From contig NZ_CP108086.1 in NCBI RefSeq assembly GCF_036186745.1, positions 6,324,001 through 6,388,000 on the forward strand: a DNA stretch of 64,000 nucleotides, read 5' to 3'. This DNA comes from Microbispora hainanensis. GTDB lineage: Bacteria > Actinomycetota > Actinomycetes > Streptosporangiales > Streptosporangiaceae. Shown here in pieces: positions 54,153 through 64,000 of the stretch. The notes beneath the pieces were generated by a model, which saw only the letters and a list, made by a program, of their open reading frames with translations, was not told the origin of the DNA and did no database searches. Both the position numbers and the translations under genes were made by a program. How positions within the stretch are numbered: the first letter of the stretch is position 1; each line of letters begins with the position of its first letter.

Positions 54153-55324
54153 GGCGTGTGCTGTCCCTGTGGAGCAGGCTCGGCCTGCGGATGCGGCTCA
54201 CCCTGCTGTACGGCGGGCTGTTCTTCCTGGCGGGGTCGGTGCTGCTGTGGTTCACCCACCTGCTGACCGCGCGGGCGCTCAACCAGCGGTTCGTGGTGGC
54301 GGTGGCGTCGAAGGTGACCGGCGTCGGCGCCCCCGGGGCCGTCATGGGGACCACGCTGCCCGACAGCGACACGCTCGCGCAGCGGGTGCGCACCAACGTC
54401 GAGCAGGGGGCGGCCGACGTGCTGAGCGACGTGCTCCGCTCCTCGGTGGTCGTCATGGTCCTCGTCGGCGCCGTCGCGGTGGTGGTGGGCTACCTGGTGG
54501 CCGACCGCGCGCTGCGCCCGCTCGACCGGGTGACCGAGACCGCGCAGCGGCTGTCGGAGAGCACGCTGCACGAGCGGATCGCGCTGCGCGGCCCCCAGGA
54601 CGAGGTCAAGCGGCTCGCCGACACCTTCGACGCGATGCTCGACCGGCTGCACCGGGTGTTCGACGCCCAGCGCCGGTTCATCGCCAACGCCTCCCACGAG
54701 CTGCGCACCCCGCTGGCGATCAACCGTACGGTGCTGGAGGTGTCGCTGGAGGAGCCGGCGGCCTCGGAGGACCTCAAGGCGCTGGCCCGCGCGCTGCTCG
54801 GCACCAACGCGAGGTATGAGCGGCTGATCGAGGGCCTGCTCATGCTGGCGCAGTCGGAGCAGGAGGTGACCGCGCGCAAGCCGGTCGACCTGCGGCAGGT
54901 CGTCCGTACGGCGATGGAGCAGATCGACCTGCAGCCGCGCCGCAGGAAGGTCATCGTGCACGAGGACCTGTGCCCGGTGGTCGCGCACGGCGATCCGCTG
55001 TTCCTCGAACGCTGTGTGTTCAACCTGCTGGAGAACGCGATCAAGTACAACGTGCGGGACGGGGAGGTCTGGGTCCGCTTGCGGGAGGACGAGGCGGGGG
55101 TGAGCGTGACGGTGGAGAACACCGGGCCGCCGGTTCCGCCGTACGAGGTGGACGACCTGTTCGAGCCGTTCCGCCGGCTCGGGGGCGACCGGGTCCGCTC
55201 CGCCCGCGGGGCGGGCCTGGGCCTGTCGATCGTCCGGGCCATCGCGGTGGCACACGGCGGCGGGGTGGAGGCGCTGGCCCGGCCCGAGGGCGGCCTGGTG
55301 GTGACCGTACGCCTGCCGAAGTAA
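54149..55324 (+). CDS. Sensor histidine kinase
   Basis: The 391-aa kinase has two transmembrane helices (~residues 15-37 and ~95-118) with a ~55-aa extracytoplasmic loop, HAMP (YLVADRALRPLDRVTETAQR), H-box FIANASHELRTPLAINRTVL, N-box NLLENAIKYNVRDG, and G-boxes RGAGLGLSIVRAIAVAHGG. It forms a pair with the preceding response regulator. The short sensor loop suggests intramembrane or accessory-protein sensing, possibly through the two-repeat lipoprotein. Confidence 0.93.
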   Translation: MRRVLSLWSRLGLRMRLTLLYGGLFFLAGSVLLWFTHLLTARALNQRFVVAVASKVTGVGAPGAVMGTTLPDSDTLAQRVRTNVEQGAADVLSDVLRSSVVVMVLVGAVAVVVGYLVADRALRPLDRVTETAQRLSESTLHERIALRGPQDEVKRLADTFDAMLDRLHRVFDAQRRFIANASHELRTPLAINRTVLEVSLEEPAASEDLKALARALLGTNARYERLIEGLLMLAQSEQEVTARKPVDLRQVVRTAMEQIDLQPRRRKVIVHEDLCPVVAHGDPLFLERCVFNLLENAIKYNVRDGEVWVRLREDEAGVSVTVENTGPPVPPYEVDDLFEPFRRLGGDRVRSARGAGLGLSIVRAIAVAHGGGVEALARPEGGLVVTVRLPK

Positions 55325-55361
55325 GCCGTGCGGCCGTGCGCGCCGTGACCCCGCGGGTCGC

Positions 55362-55934
55362 TCAGGCCTGGTCGCGGGTCAGGGCCAGCAGTTCGCGCAG
55401 CATGTCCTCCGCGAGGGCGGCGAGGGAGCGCTGCTCGTCCTCGCGGAGCCACTGAACGAAAGCGATCTTGAACACGGTGACGCCCGACTCCGCCGCCAGG
55501 GTGGCCGCGGGCTCGTCCACGCCTCGCGCGCGCAGGGCGCCCGCGACCGCCTCGGCGAGGGTGGCGAGCTTGTGCCGCTCGCGTTCCTGCAGCGCGGGGT
55601 TCTGGTCGATCACGGACTGCCGGGTTCGCGAATGATGCCGGCGCTCGTCCGGGAAGAAGGACGTCGCGGACCGCAGGGCGCAGGCGACGATCTCAATCGG
55701 CGACGCGTCCGGCGGCGCGGCCTCCACACCGGCGAGGAACGCCTGGGTGAACAGGTGCTGGTTGTGGAAGAGGACCTCGCGCTTGTCGCTGAAGTGGCGG
55801 TAGAAGGTGCGCTCGGTCAGGCCGACGGACTGTGCGATGTCCGTGGCGGTCGTCTGCTCGAACCCGTGGGTCGCGAACAGTTCGAGCGCGGCCTCCTGCA
55901 GCCGCTCGGCGGCCCCGGGCGCCCAACGCGTCAT
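55362..55934 (-). CDS. TetR-family regulator
   Basis: The 190-aa protein has the HTH AALELFATHGFEQTTATDIA, then VGLTERTFYRHFSDKREVLF, and a ligand domain ending FVQWLREDEQRSLAALAEDM. ATG 55934 is used; an in-frame GTG at 55961 would add nine residues, and neither has a good ribosome site. A 34-bp perfect palindrome lies upstream, between it and the divergent epimerase-like gene, and is its likely operator. Confidence 0.88.
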   Translation of the reverse strand: MTRWAPGAAERLQEAALELFATHGFEQTTATDIAQSVGLTERTFYRHFSDKREVLFHNQHLFTQAFLAGVEAAPPDASPIEIVACALRSATSFFPDERRHHSRTRQSVIDQNPALQERERHKLATLAEAVAGALRARGVDEPAATLAAESGVTVFKIAFVQWLREDEQRSLAALAEDMLRELLALTRDQA

Positions 55935-55973
55935 GCGATCAAGTGTAGTGATGACGGCCACGAAGGAGTACCG

Positions 55974-56007
55974 TGATGTCTGTGACTGACGTCAGTCACA
56001 GACATCA
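55974..56007. promoter_or_regulatory. 34-bp perfect palindrome, probable TetR operator
   Basis: The left half TGATGTCTGTGACTGAC (55974-55990) is followed without spacer by its exact reverse complement (55991-56007). It is longer than a usual TetR operator (15-20 bp) and may hold two overlapping sites; the half contains two GTCTGTGAC/GTGACTGAC-like sub-sites. It lies between the divergent TetR and epimerase genes. Confidence 0.8.
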
Positions 56008-56060
56008 GTTTTTCGGGAAGTCGCTCCGCCCTGCCGGCGGTGCGCCGAAGGAGATTCCTC

Positions 56061-56960
56061 ATGCGTGTTTTCGTCACCGGAGCCTCCGGATGGATCGGCT
56101 CCGCGGTGACCGATGAGCTGCTCGCCGCCGGTCACGAGGTCATCGGACTGGCGAGGTCGGACGCGTCCGCCGCCGCCCTGGAGGGCAAGGGGGCCCGGGT
56201 CCGCCGCGGCGACCTCGACGATCTCGAGGGCATCCGCCTGGGCGCCCGGGACGCCGACGCCGTCATCCATCTCGCGAACAAGCACGACTGGTCCGACCCG
56301 GCCGGCACGGCGGCGACCGAACGAGCCGCCGTGCAGACCATCGGCGAGGCGCTGGAGGGAACCGGTCGTCCGTTCCTGCTCGCCTCGGGACTCGCCGGTT
56401 TCGCCCCGGGCCGGCCCGCCACCGAGGACGACCCGTCGCCGTTCCACGGCCCCGATTCGCCCCGCGGCGGGAGCGAGAACCTGGCGCTGGAGTTCGTCGA
56501 GCGTGGCGTGCACACCGTGAGCCTGCGCTTCGCGCCGACCGTGCACGGCACCGGCGACCACGGCTTCATCGCGATCCTCGCCGCGATCGCCCGCGAGAAG
56601 GGCGTTTCGGGTTACCCGGGCGACGGCGCCAACCGCTGGTCCGCCGTGCACGTGCGCGACGCCGCCCGCATGGTCGCACTCGGCCTGGAGAAGGCGCCCG
56701 CGGGCGCGCGGCTGCACGCCGTCGCCGAGGAAGGCGTCCCGACCCGCGTGATCGCGGAGGCGTTCGGCCGCGCGTTCGGCCTTCCCGTCGCCTCGATCGC
56801 CCCCGGAGACGTGCCGGACCACTTCGGGTGGATCGGCAACTTCTTCGGCATGGACCTCGCGGCGACCAGCACCGCGACGCGCACCCTCCTCGGGTGGACG
56901 CCCACCGGCCCGGCCCTCGTCGACGACCTCGACGCGGGCGCGTACGCGATCTCCCGTTGA
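56061..56960 (+). CDS. NAD(P)-dependent epimerase/extended SDR
   Basis: The 299-aa protein begins MRVFVTGASGWIGSAVTDEL (NAD-binding GxxGxxG) and has the extended-SDR features LARSDASAAALEGKGARVRR, DADAVIHLANKHDWSD and NRWSAVHVRDAARMVALGLE. The catalytic YxxxK is not clear: the place reads SPRGGSENLALEFV, so a non-standard acid may be used, as in many NmrA- or YeeZ-like members. AAGGAGA precedes ATG 56061. It is probably controlled by the divergent TetR. Confidence 0.85.
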   Translation: MRVFVTGASGWIGSAVTDELLAAGHEVIGLARSDASAAALEGKGARVRRGDLDDLEGIRLGARDADAVIHLANKHDWSDPAGTAATERAAVQTIGEALEGTGRPFLLASGLAGFAPGRPATEDDPSPFHGPDSPRGGSENLALEFVERGVHTVSLRFAPTVHGTGDHGFIAILAAIAREKGVSGYPGDGANRWSAVHVRDAARMVALGLEKAPAGARLHAVAEEGVPTRVIAEAFGRAFGLPVASIAPGDVPDHFGWIGNFFGMDLAATSTATRTLLGWTPTGPALVDDLDAGAYAISR

Positions 56961-57173
56961 CGACGCCGCGACCAAGGGCGCGTCAAGCGAGGCCGGGAGA
57001 TTTTTCCGGGTCCCGGCGCGGGGGTAGCGCCCCCGCGCCGGGCCCGCGGCGGAGGGCGGGGCAGGGCGGGATCGCCGTCAGGGGCGGGGTCCCGCTGATC
57101 GGGGGCCGCCTCACCGTACCCTTGCCGTCCGCTTTGTACCGGACTTGACGGGTAAAATCCCTCTTGTAGTTAC

Positions 57174-57202
57174 TTGACCGGTCTGACCTGGTCTATTAGC
57201 TT
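57174..57202 (+). promoter_or_regulatory. Promoter of the riboswitch-controlled CHAP gene
   Basis: TTGACC (57174-57179) and TAGCTT (57197-57202) are 17 bp apart. A second candidate just upstream is TTGACG (57145-57150) with TAGTTA (57167-57172), 16 bp apart. Both would give a ~230-nt leader containing the riboswitch. Confidence 0.5.
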
Positions 57203-57289
57203 TTAGGCAGCTCAGGGCGCACTTGCTCATCTCAATGGTCAAGAAGCCCTCCTCAGACCGACGCGGCCGGCCATCCCGGCCTGCCGCCC

Positions 57290-57416
57290 GGCCGCCGAGT
57301 CCGCGTCCGCGCGGAGCCGGGGACCCACCTCTCCTGGGGTGAATCGGCATGCGTGCCGTAGGGCGACTTCCAGCCCGAACCCGTCAGCTAACCCGGTAGG
57401 TGGCATGGAAGTAAGG
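57290..57416 (+). ncRNA. c-di-AMP riboswitch (ydaO/yuaA family)
   Basis: The leader contains, in order, the conserved pieces of this riboswitch: GAGCCGGGGACCCACC, GGGGTGAATCGGC, GTAGGGCGACTTCC, AGCCCGAACCCGTCAGCTAA and CCCGGTAGGTGGCATGGAAG. In actinomycetes this element precedes genes for resuscitation-promoting factors and other wall hydrolases, and c-di-AMP binding lowers expression. It sits 15-20 nt before the ribosome site of a secreted CHAP-domain gene, so it ties wall turnover to c-di-AMP. Exact ends are approximate. Confidence 0.9.
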
Positions 57417-57430
57417 GAGAACGCCCCACC

Positions 57431-58105
57431 ATGCACGTCTTCACCACTTGGGTCCGCGCTGCCCTCGCGGGCGGAGCCCTCGCCTCGGCCGTGCTGATCG
57501 CGGCGCCCGCGGCGCACGCGGACAACCCGGCGACCGGGAAGGGTCCGGCGACCGCGCAGTCCATGCCGGAGATCGCCGCCAGGCTGCCCAAGATCACCTC
57601 GGCCGACGTGCTGAAGCTGGCCAGGAGCCAGATCGGGATCAGCGAGAACGCCAAGGGCGGCGGCACCAAGTTCCAGGAGTGGTACATGTCCACGCCGCGC
57701 GCCCGCGAGACCCTCGCCCGCGACGGCGGCAAGCTCGCCGACTACCTCAACGCCCCCTGGTGCGACATGTTCGTGTCCTGGGTGGGCCAGCAGCTCGGCA
57801 TCGGCCCGGTGATGGGCGCCGACGCGTACACCGTGAAGCACGCGCAGTGGTTCGCCGACCACGGCCGCTGGGGTCACACGCCCAAGCCGGGCGCGGTGGT
57901 GTTCTTCGCCTGGAGCGGCAGCAAGCACATCGACGACATCAACCACGTCGGGTTCGTCGTCAAGGACAACGGCGACGGAACGATCCAGACCATCGAGGGC
58001 AACACGGGCGACGGCGGCGCCGTCGAGGCCCGCACCCGTCCCACCTGGCAGGTGGCGGGATACGGCTACCCGATGTACCCCGGGGACCTGTCCGCCTCCT
58101 CCTGA
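57431..58105 (+). CDS. Secreted CHAP-domain amidase/peptidase (wall hydrolase)
   Basis: The 224-aa precursor has a Sec signal peptide (VRAALAGGALASAVLIAAPA, cleaved after AHA). A CHAP domain follows with nucleophile Cys in LNAPWCDMFVSWVGQQLG, the general-base His in INHVGFVVKDNGD, and an acidic/Asn partner in TIEGNTGDG. It probably cleaves peptidoglycan stem peptides outside the cell. Control by the c-di-AMP riboswitch fits this role. AAGGGAGA lies before the ATG. Confidence 0.9.
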   Translation: MHVFTTWVRAALAGGALASAVLIAAPAAHADNPATGKGPATAQSMPEIAARLPKITSADVLKLARSQIGISENAKGGGTKFQEWYMSTPRARETLARDGGKLADYLNAPWCDMFVSWVGQQLGIGPVMGADAYTVKHAQWFADHGRWGHTPKPGAVVFFAWSGSKHIDDINHVGFVVKDNGDGTIQTIEGNTGDGGAVEARTRPTWQVAGYGYPMYPGDLSASS

Positions 58106-58154
58106 CGGACGGCCTTCTGGCGGACGATCCATCGTCGTTCCGACGACGGCCCAC

Positions 58155-58181
58155 AAGCGCGCCGGTGATCCCGGCGCGCTT
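58155..58181 (+). terminator. Hairpin terminator after the CHAP gene
   Basis: AAGCGCGCCGG (58155-58165) pairs perfectly with CCGGCGCGCTT (58171-58181) across a 5-nt loop, 50 bp after the stop codon. Confidence 0.75.
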
Positions 58182-58253
58182 CGCCGTCCCGGCCGGGAGC
58201 GTACGGCTCCTGCCGAATTGACCTACGCGAGCGCGAGCTGCGAGCCTGACGGC

Positions 58254-58601
58254 ATGCACGCGTTCGACGTCCTCGGCGATCCGGTGCGCCGCCGGATCCT
58301 GGAACTGCTCGCGGAGGGCGAGCGCCCCGCCGGGGAGATCGGCGCGATCGTGCAGGAGGAGTTCGGGATCTCCCAGCCCGGGGTGTCCCAGCACCTGCGC
58401 GTGCTGCGGGAGAGCGGTTTCGCGACGGTCCGGGCCGAGGGCACCCGGCGCCTTTACGCCGTCGACCCGGCGCCGCTCCGCGAGGTCGACACCTGGCTCG
58501 ACCACTTCCGCCGCTTCTGGAACCAGCGCCTCGACGCCCTGGGCACCGAACTCGCCCGCGGCAGGCGCGAGCGCCGACTCCGGGACGACGCCCGTCCGTA
58601 A
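58254..58601 (+). CDS. ArsR-family regulator
   Basis: The 115-aa protein has FDVLGDPVRRRILELLAEGE, the recognition segment GISQPGVSQHLRVLRESGFA, and the wing VRAEGTRRLYAVDPAPLREV, followed by a helical tail (WLDHFRRFWNQRLDAL) typical of the ArsR group paired with SRPBCC/AHSA1 genes. No such partner is adjacent here. ATG 58254 was chosen; an in-frame start at 58218 would add 12 residues. Confidence 0.85.
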   Translation: MHAFDVLGDPVRRRILELLAEGERPAGEIGAIVQEEFGISQPGVSQHLRVLRESGFATVRAEGTRRLYAVDPAPLREVDTWLDHFRRFWNQRLDALGTELARGRRERRLRDDARP

Positions 58602-58671
58602 GCCGTGCGCGTGCAGATCGCCGCAATCTGCATTATTGGCTCAGAATCACCTGGCCGGCAGGAGTCACGCC

Positions 58672-59455
58672 GTGGTCATAGCGCTGCTGGGCGCTGGTTA
58701 GCGGAGCCGGCCGGGGAATCGGAGCCGCGACCGCGCTCGAGTTGGGCCGGCTCGGCTATCACGTGATAGTCAACTATCTGAGAGACGCCGACTCCGCGGA
58801 GCTGGTGGTCAAGCAGATCGGCGCCGCGCAGGCGGTACAGGCCGACGTGACCGACGAAGCCCAGGTGACCATGCTGGTGGACCGGGTGGTCGCCGAGCAC
58901 GGGCGGATCGACGTGCTTGTGGGCAACGCCCACACCGCGGCGCCGCCTTTCGGCCCGCTGGAGCATGTGCCGTGGGAGGCGTTCGCAGCCAAGATCAGCG
59001 ATGAGCTGGCCGGCATATACCACCTGACCCGGCGGGTGCTGCCGGTCATGCGCCGGCGGCGGTCCGGCCGGATCGTCTACGTCTCCGCTACCGCGGCCGA
59101 GCTGATCATCGGCAGTGCCGCCCAGTCCACTGCCAAAGCCGCGGTGAACGCCTTCGCCCAGCAGATCGCCGGCGAGACCATACGGGACGGCATCACCGTC
59201 AATGCCGTCGCCCCTGGCGCGGTTCGTACCGATGCCACCGCTGAGGTGTTCACCGATGGCATCCGGCGCCACTTCGGTGACCGGTCGGTGACCGGCACGA
59301 TGCTGCGGCCGCAGGATTTGGCTCGCCCGATCGCCGCGCTCGTGGACGGCGCGTTCGCCACGGTCACCGGCCAGGTGATCCGGGTCGATGGCGGATACGG
59401 GCTGCTGAGTCAGTTGCTGGACGGCCTACCGGCCCAGTTCTCCACGGCTTCGTGA
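58672..59455 (+). pseudogene. SDR-family gene frameshifted near its start by a 10-bp duplication
   Basis: AGGAG precedes a GTG at 58672 whose frame stops at 58699-58701. The SDR Rossmann sequence VSGAGRGIGAATALELGRLG begins in a different frame at 58697 with no start. Removing ten bases (58687-58696, flanked by a repeated GCGCTG) restores one open frame reading VVIALVSGAGRGIG. The rest is a complete SDR to 59455, except that the catalytic Tyr position four residues before Lys is Gln (AAQSTAKAA). A shorter protein from TTG 58742 would lack the cofactor loop. Confidence 0.65.
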
Positions 59456-59458
59456 CCC

Positions 59459-59745
59459 TCAGAACAGGGAGTGCGGCTCAAACCCCAGGTTGATGACGTC
59501 GACCCAGGTCACAGCCCGGGGGAATACGCTGATGAGGCGGTCGCGCTCATGTCCGAGCTCCACCGGCCGACGGGCCTGCGGTTGTCGGCGGGCCTGCGCG
59601 CTTAGAGAGTTGCGGTACACCGTCGCCATTCCGATGGCGAACCCATCAGGTCGGCGACGGTGATCGCGGGTGGCACGCGCACTGGTTCGGCCTGCTGTCG
59701 CGTGCTCAGCTTGGGCGGGCCTCGGGCCCGGACCGGCATTCGCGA
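59459..59745 (-). pseudogene. Remnant with resolvase/invertase-like HTH tail, frameshifted
   Basis: On the minus strand one frame reads RGPPKLSTRQQAEPVRVPPA, then ITVADLMG, and after a one-base shift continues ATVYRNSLSAQARRQPQARR up to HERDRLISVFPRAVTWVDVI and a stop at 59459-59461. The KLS/TVADL/ATVYR pattern resembles the C-terminal HTH of serine recombinases. The piece is too short to be functional and may mark an old mobile element. Confidence 0.35.
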
Positions 59746-59755
59746 CAGGCCGAGG

Positions 59756-62146
<2,391 letters not shown>

Positions 62147-62284
62147 CGTGCTCTCCAAAACGTCAGGCGGGGTCGCCTAGGGGGTCTCCGTCGGCGTGGC
62201 AGGGCTCGATCCAACCGGCTTCGAGCGGTGCGCCCGGCTCTTTCGGCGACGCAGGGGACGCAGGGGGACTGCGGCGCCGCCGGC

Positions 62285-62695
62285 TCAGCGCAGCTCGTTG
62301 ATCCGGATCATGTTGCCGGCGGGATCGCGGATGGCGCAGTCGCGCACCCCGTACGGCTGCTCGACCGGCTCCTGCACGATCTCGGCGCCCTGGTCCTGCA
62401 ACCGCCGGAAGAGGCCGTCGAGGTCCCCGGTGGACAGGGTGATCATGGCGAAGGTGCCCTTGGCCATCATCTCGGCGATGGTGCGGCGCTCGTCGTCGGT
62501 GACGCCGGGATTGCCGCCCGGCGGGTACAGGACGATGGACGTGCCCGGCTGACCGGCGGGGCCGACGGTGATCCAGCGCATCCCTCCGTAACCGGCGTCG
62601 CCCCGGACCTCGAAACCGAGGACGTCGCGATAGAAGGCCAGCGCCACGTCGGGGTCGTCGTGCGGGAGGAAGGCCGAGTGAATGGTGACGTCCAT
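62285..62695 (-). CDS. VOC family protein paired with an AraC regulator
   Basis: The 136-aa protein begins MDVTIHSAFLPHDDPDVALA and ends with YGVRDCAIRDPAGNMIRINE, the glyoxalase-like VOC fold with a C-terminal metal-type Glu. It starts 5 bp after the AraC stop, so the two genes form an operon. This AraC-VOC pair is common in actinobacteria. Confidence 0.9.
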   Translation of the reverse strand: MDVTIHSAFLPHDDPDVALAFYRDVLGFEVRGDAGYGGMRWITVGPAGQPGTSIVLYPPGGNPGVTDDERRTIAEMMAKGTFAMITLSTGDLDGLFRRLQDQGAEIVQEPVEQPYGVRDCAIRDPAGNMIRINELR

Positions 62696-62700
62696 GACAG

Positions 62701-63150
62701 TCACGCTAGCTGCGGCTGGGCCGCGCGTGCTTCTCGATTCCTGACGGGCCTGGTCACCTGCTTCGCCACACACGGCGGCATCCCGGCCGTCGCGCTCGCC
62801 GCCTGCCGCCGGTAGGCGCTGGGCGGCATGCCCACCAGCTCGGTGAAGCGGGTGCTGAAGCTGCCCAGCGCCGAACAGCCGACCGCGAAACAGACCTCGG
62901 TGACGCTCATGTCGCCCCGGCGCAGCAGCGCCATCGCGCGTTCGATCCGCCGTGTCATCAGATAGCTGTACGGCGACTCGCCGTAGGCGAGCCGGAACTG
63001 GCGGCTGAGGTGCCCGGCGGACATGTTCACCCCGCGGGCGAGCGCCTCGACGTCCAGCGGCCGGGCGTACTCCCGGTCGATCCGGTCACGGACGCGGCGC
63101 AGCAACGCGAGGTCGCGCAGGTGCTGTTCGGAGGCGGGTTTGCTGCTCAC
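62701..63150 (-). CDS. AraC-family DNA-binding protein (short, no sensing domain)
   Basis: The 149-aa protein has only the double HTH (LDVEALARGVNMSAGHLSRQ, then VTEVCFAVGCSALGSFSTRF and GMPPSAYRR) plus a basic tail. Sensing may be done through the co-transcribed VOC protein or be absent. ATG at 63148-63150. Confidence 0.9.
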   Translation of the reverse strand: MSSKPASEQHLRDLALLRRVRDRIDREYARPLDVEALARGVNMSAGHLSRQFRLAYGESPYSYLMTRRIERAMALLRRGDMSVTEVCFAVGCSALGSFSTRFTELVGMPPSAYRRQAASATAGMPPCVAKQVTRPVRNREARAAQPQLA

Positions 63151-63466
63151 CCGGCAAGAGTACGCCGTGCCACCGACATTCCGGCCTGCCGGGCACCCCG
63201 GGCCCCTGCCTGACCTGCGGCGGGTCCGGGTCGCCGCGCCCTGCTCACCCCGATCGGCTCACCTCGATCGGCTCACCTCGATCGGCTCACCCCGATCGGC
63301 TCACTGCGATTCGGCCCTGCCCGTCGGGCCGGGCGTGCCGTGCAGGGCGGCGGTCGCGCCGGCCCAGGCGGAGTCGCCGGGGTAGAGCGCGGTGCGGAGA
63401 CAGGCCCACACCAGCGCCCGCGGGACAACCCGTCGTGCGGCGCGGCCACGCGTCACGGGCCGGCGC
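63151..63466. other. 316-bp gap with a 14-bp tandem repeat
   Basis: It lies between the AraC start and the stop of the upstream TetR gene on the same strand, so it should hold the AraC-VOC promoter. The only clear structure is the repeat at 63251-63306. No gene is evident. Confidence 0.5.
63251..63306. repeat. 14-bp tandem repeat, four units
   Basis: Units CGATCGGCTCACCT (twice), CGATCGGCTCACCC and CGATCGGCTCACTG follow head to tail, with partial units on both sides (CTGCTCACCC, CGATTCGG). Each unit contains the palindrome CGATCG. The array is about 100 bp upstream of the AraC start and 160 bp downstream of the TetR stop. Confidence 0.95.
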
Positions 63467-64000
63467 TCAGCCGTCCGTCCTGCGGTAGCCGTCCAGGAAG
63501 GCCCGTACGCCCGCGGTCACCATGTCCGTGATCTGCTCGCCGGTGAGCGGTCCCCCAGCCGACCGGATGGAGACCTCGAACGTCGCCAGAGCGGTGAAGT
63601 GCAGCGCCGCGCGCTCGGGGTCGGCGATGCGGAGCAGGCCCTCGGAGGCCAGCTCCTCCAGGCGGCGGACGACCTCGCCCCGTACGCGCAGAGGCCCGGC
63701 CTCCTGCCACTCCCGCAGCAGTTCGCGGGGGAAGTGCGGACCCTCCACGTCGATCATCTGCACGAGCGCGAAGTGGTCGGGGAAGTCGACGCGATGGGCG
63801 ACCAGTGCGCGGCCGACGGCGACGAGCCGCTCCTCCGGCCCGCTCGCCTCGCGCAGCCCGCGCTCGACGTACTCGGCGAAGGCGTCGGCGACCCGGGTCG
63901 CGCTCTCGGCGAGCACGACCGAGAACAGCCGCTCCTTGCTGCCGAAATGCTTGTAGAGCGTGCGGGTCGAGACACCCGCCTCACGGGCGATGGCGTCGGT
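63467..64000 (-). CDS. TetR-family regulator, 5' end cut by window edge
   Basis: The visible C-terminal 177 residues start inside the HTH (TDAIAREAGVSTRTLYKHFG, SKERLFSVVLAESATR) and continue into a TetR_C_7-like ligand domain (VEGPHFPRELLREWQEAGPL). The frame is open to the last base, so the start codon lies beyond 64000. Target unknown. Confidence 0.88.
   Translation of the reverse strand, partial: TDAIAREAGVSTRTLYKHFGSKERLFSVVLAESATRVADAFAEYVERGLREASGPEERLVAVGRALVAHRVDFPDHFALVQMIDVEGPHFPRELLREWQEAGPLRVRGEVVRRLEELASEGLLRIADPERAALHFTALATFEVSIRSAGGPLTGEQITDMVTAGVRAFLDGYRRTDG

Overview
The window is high-GC DNA (strong G/C at third codon positions, GTG starts, dense gene packing, many ECF/TetR/AraC/WYL regulators, a c-di-AMP riboswitch upstream of a secreted CHAP protein). 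This points to a filamentous actinomycete. A Streptosporangiaceae-type genome would fit, but that is an inference from style and not a marker-based assignment. No rRNA, tRNA, CRISPR array, prophage or intact insertion sequence was recognised. Most genes are small detoxification, resistance or regulatory units of one to four genes, as expected in an accessory chromosome arm.

Region by region. 1-13.4 kb: an edge-cut hydrolase, a HIT protein, a VOC protein behind a 54-bp hairpin, an ECF41 sigma factor divergent from a flavoprotein oxidase, a DUF3224 protein, an HATPase-type anti-sigma-like protein, a universal stress protein, an ABC-2 drug-exporter operon, an AlkZ-like protein with a VOC protein and a divergent WYL regulator, and a YdeI-like protein. 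13.4-23.5 kb: a decaying stretch holding a CMD/AhpD-like paralogue that has lost one CxxC cysteine, a frameshifted WYL regulator, a MFS/TetR pair damaged by deletions, and a histidine kinase with an internal deletion. These are interleaved with intact XRE-SDR, VOC, GNAT, AraC and SMR-TetR-DUF952 units. 23.6-34.4 kb: a radical SAM protein, an epoxide hydrolase, a sigma factor divergent from an intact CMD protein, an Hsp20-HspR-like operon, a PhyH-like oxygenase, a MerR-methyltransferase pair, a Rox-like rifampicin monooxygenase with a 19-codon leader ORF, a 59-aa membrane protein, and an ArsR-LLM pair with two matching operators.

34.4-49.8 kb: an L,D-transpeptidase lipoprotein, a P450-PEP mutase-like pair, a secreted protein made of three ~100-aa repeats, RecD2, two serine hydrolases, AraC and TetR regulators, TetR- and MarR-linked hydrolases, and an ADA-like deaminase. 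49.8-55.3 kb: a four-gene translationally coupled MacB-type operon (two-repeat lipoprotein, adaptor with a peptidoglycan-binding-like insert, ATPase, permease) divergent from an OmpR/HK two-component system. 55.3-64 kb: a TetR-epimerase pair around a 34-bp perfect palindrome, the riboswitch-CHAP unit, an ArsR regulator, a damaged SDR gene, a drug-resistance-type UvrA, an AraC-VOC pair and an edge-cut TetR gene.

The most unusual feature is not a gene. At least five unrelated intergenic sites carry short tandem arrays with the same 14-bp period, several of them starting at or just after stop codons. Arrays inside the P450 coding sequence instead have a 15-bp period and stay in frame.
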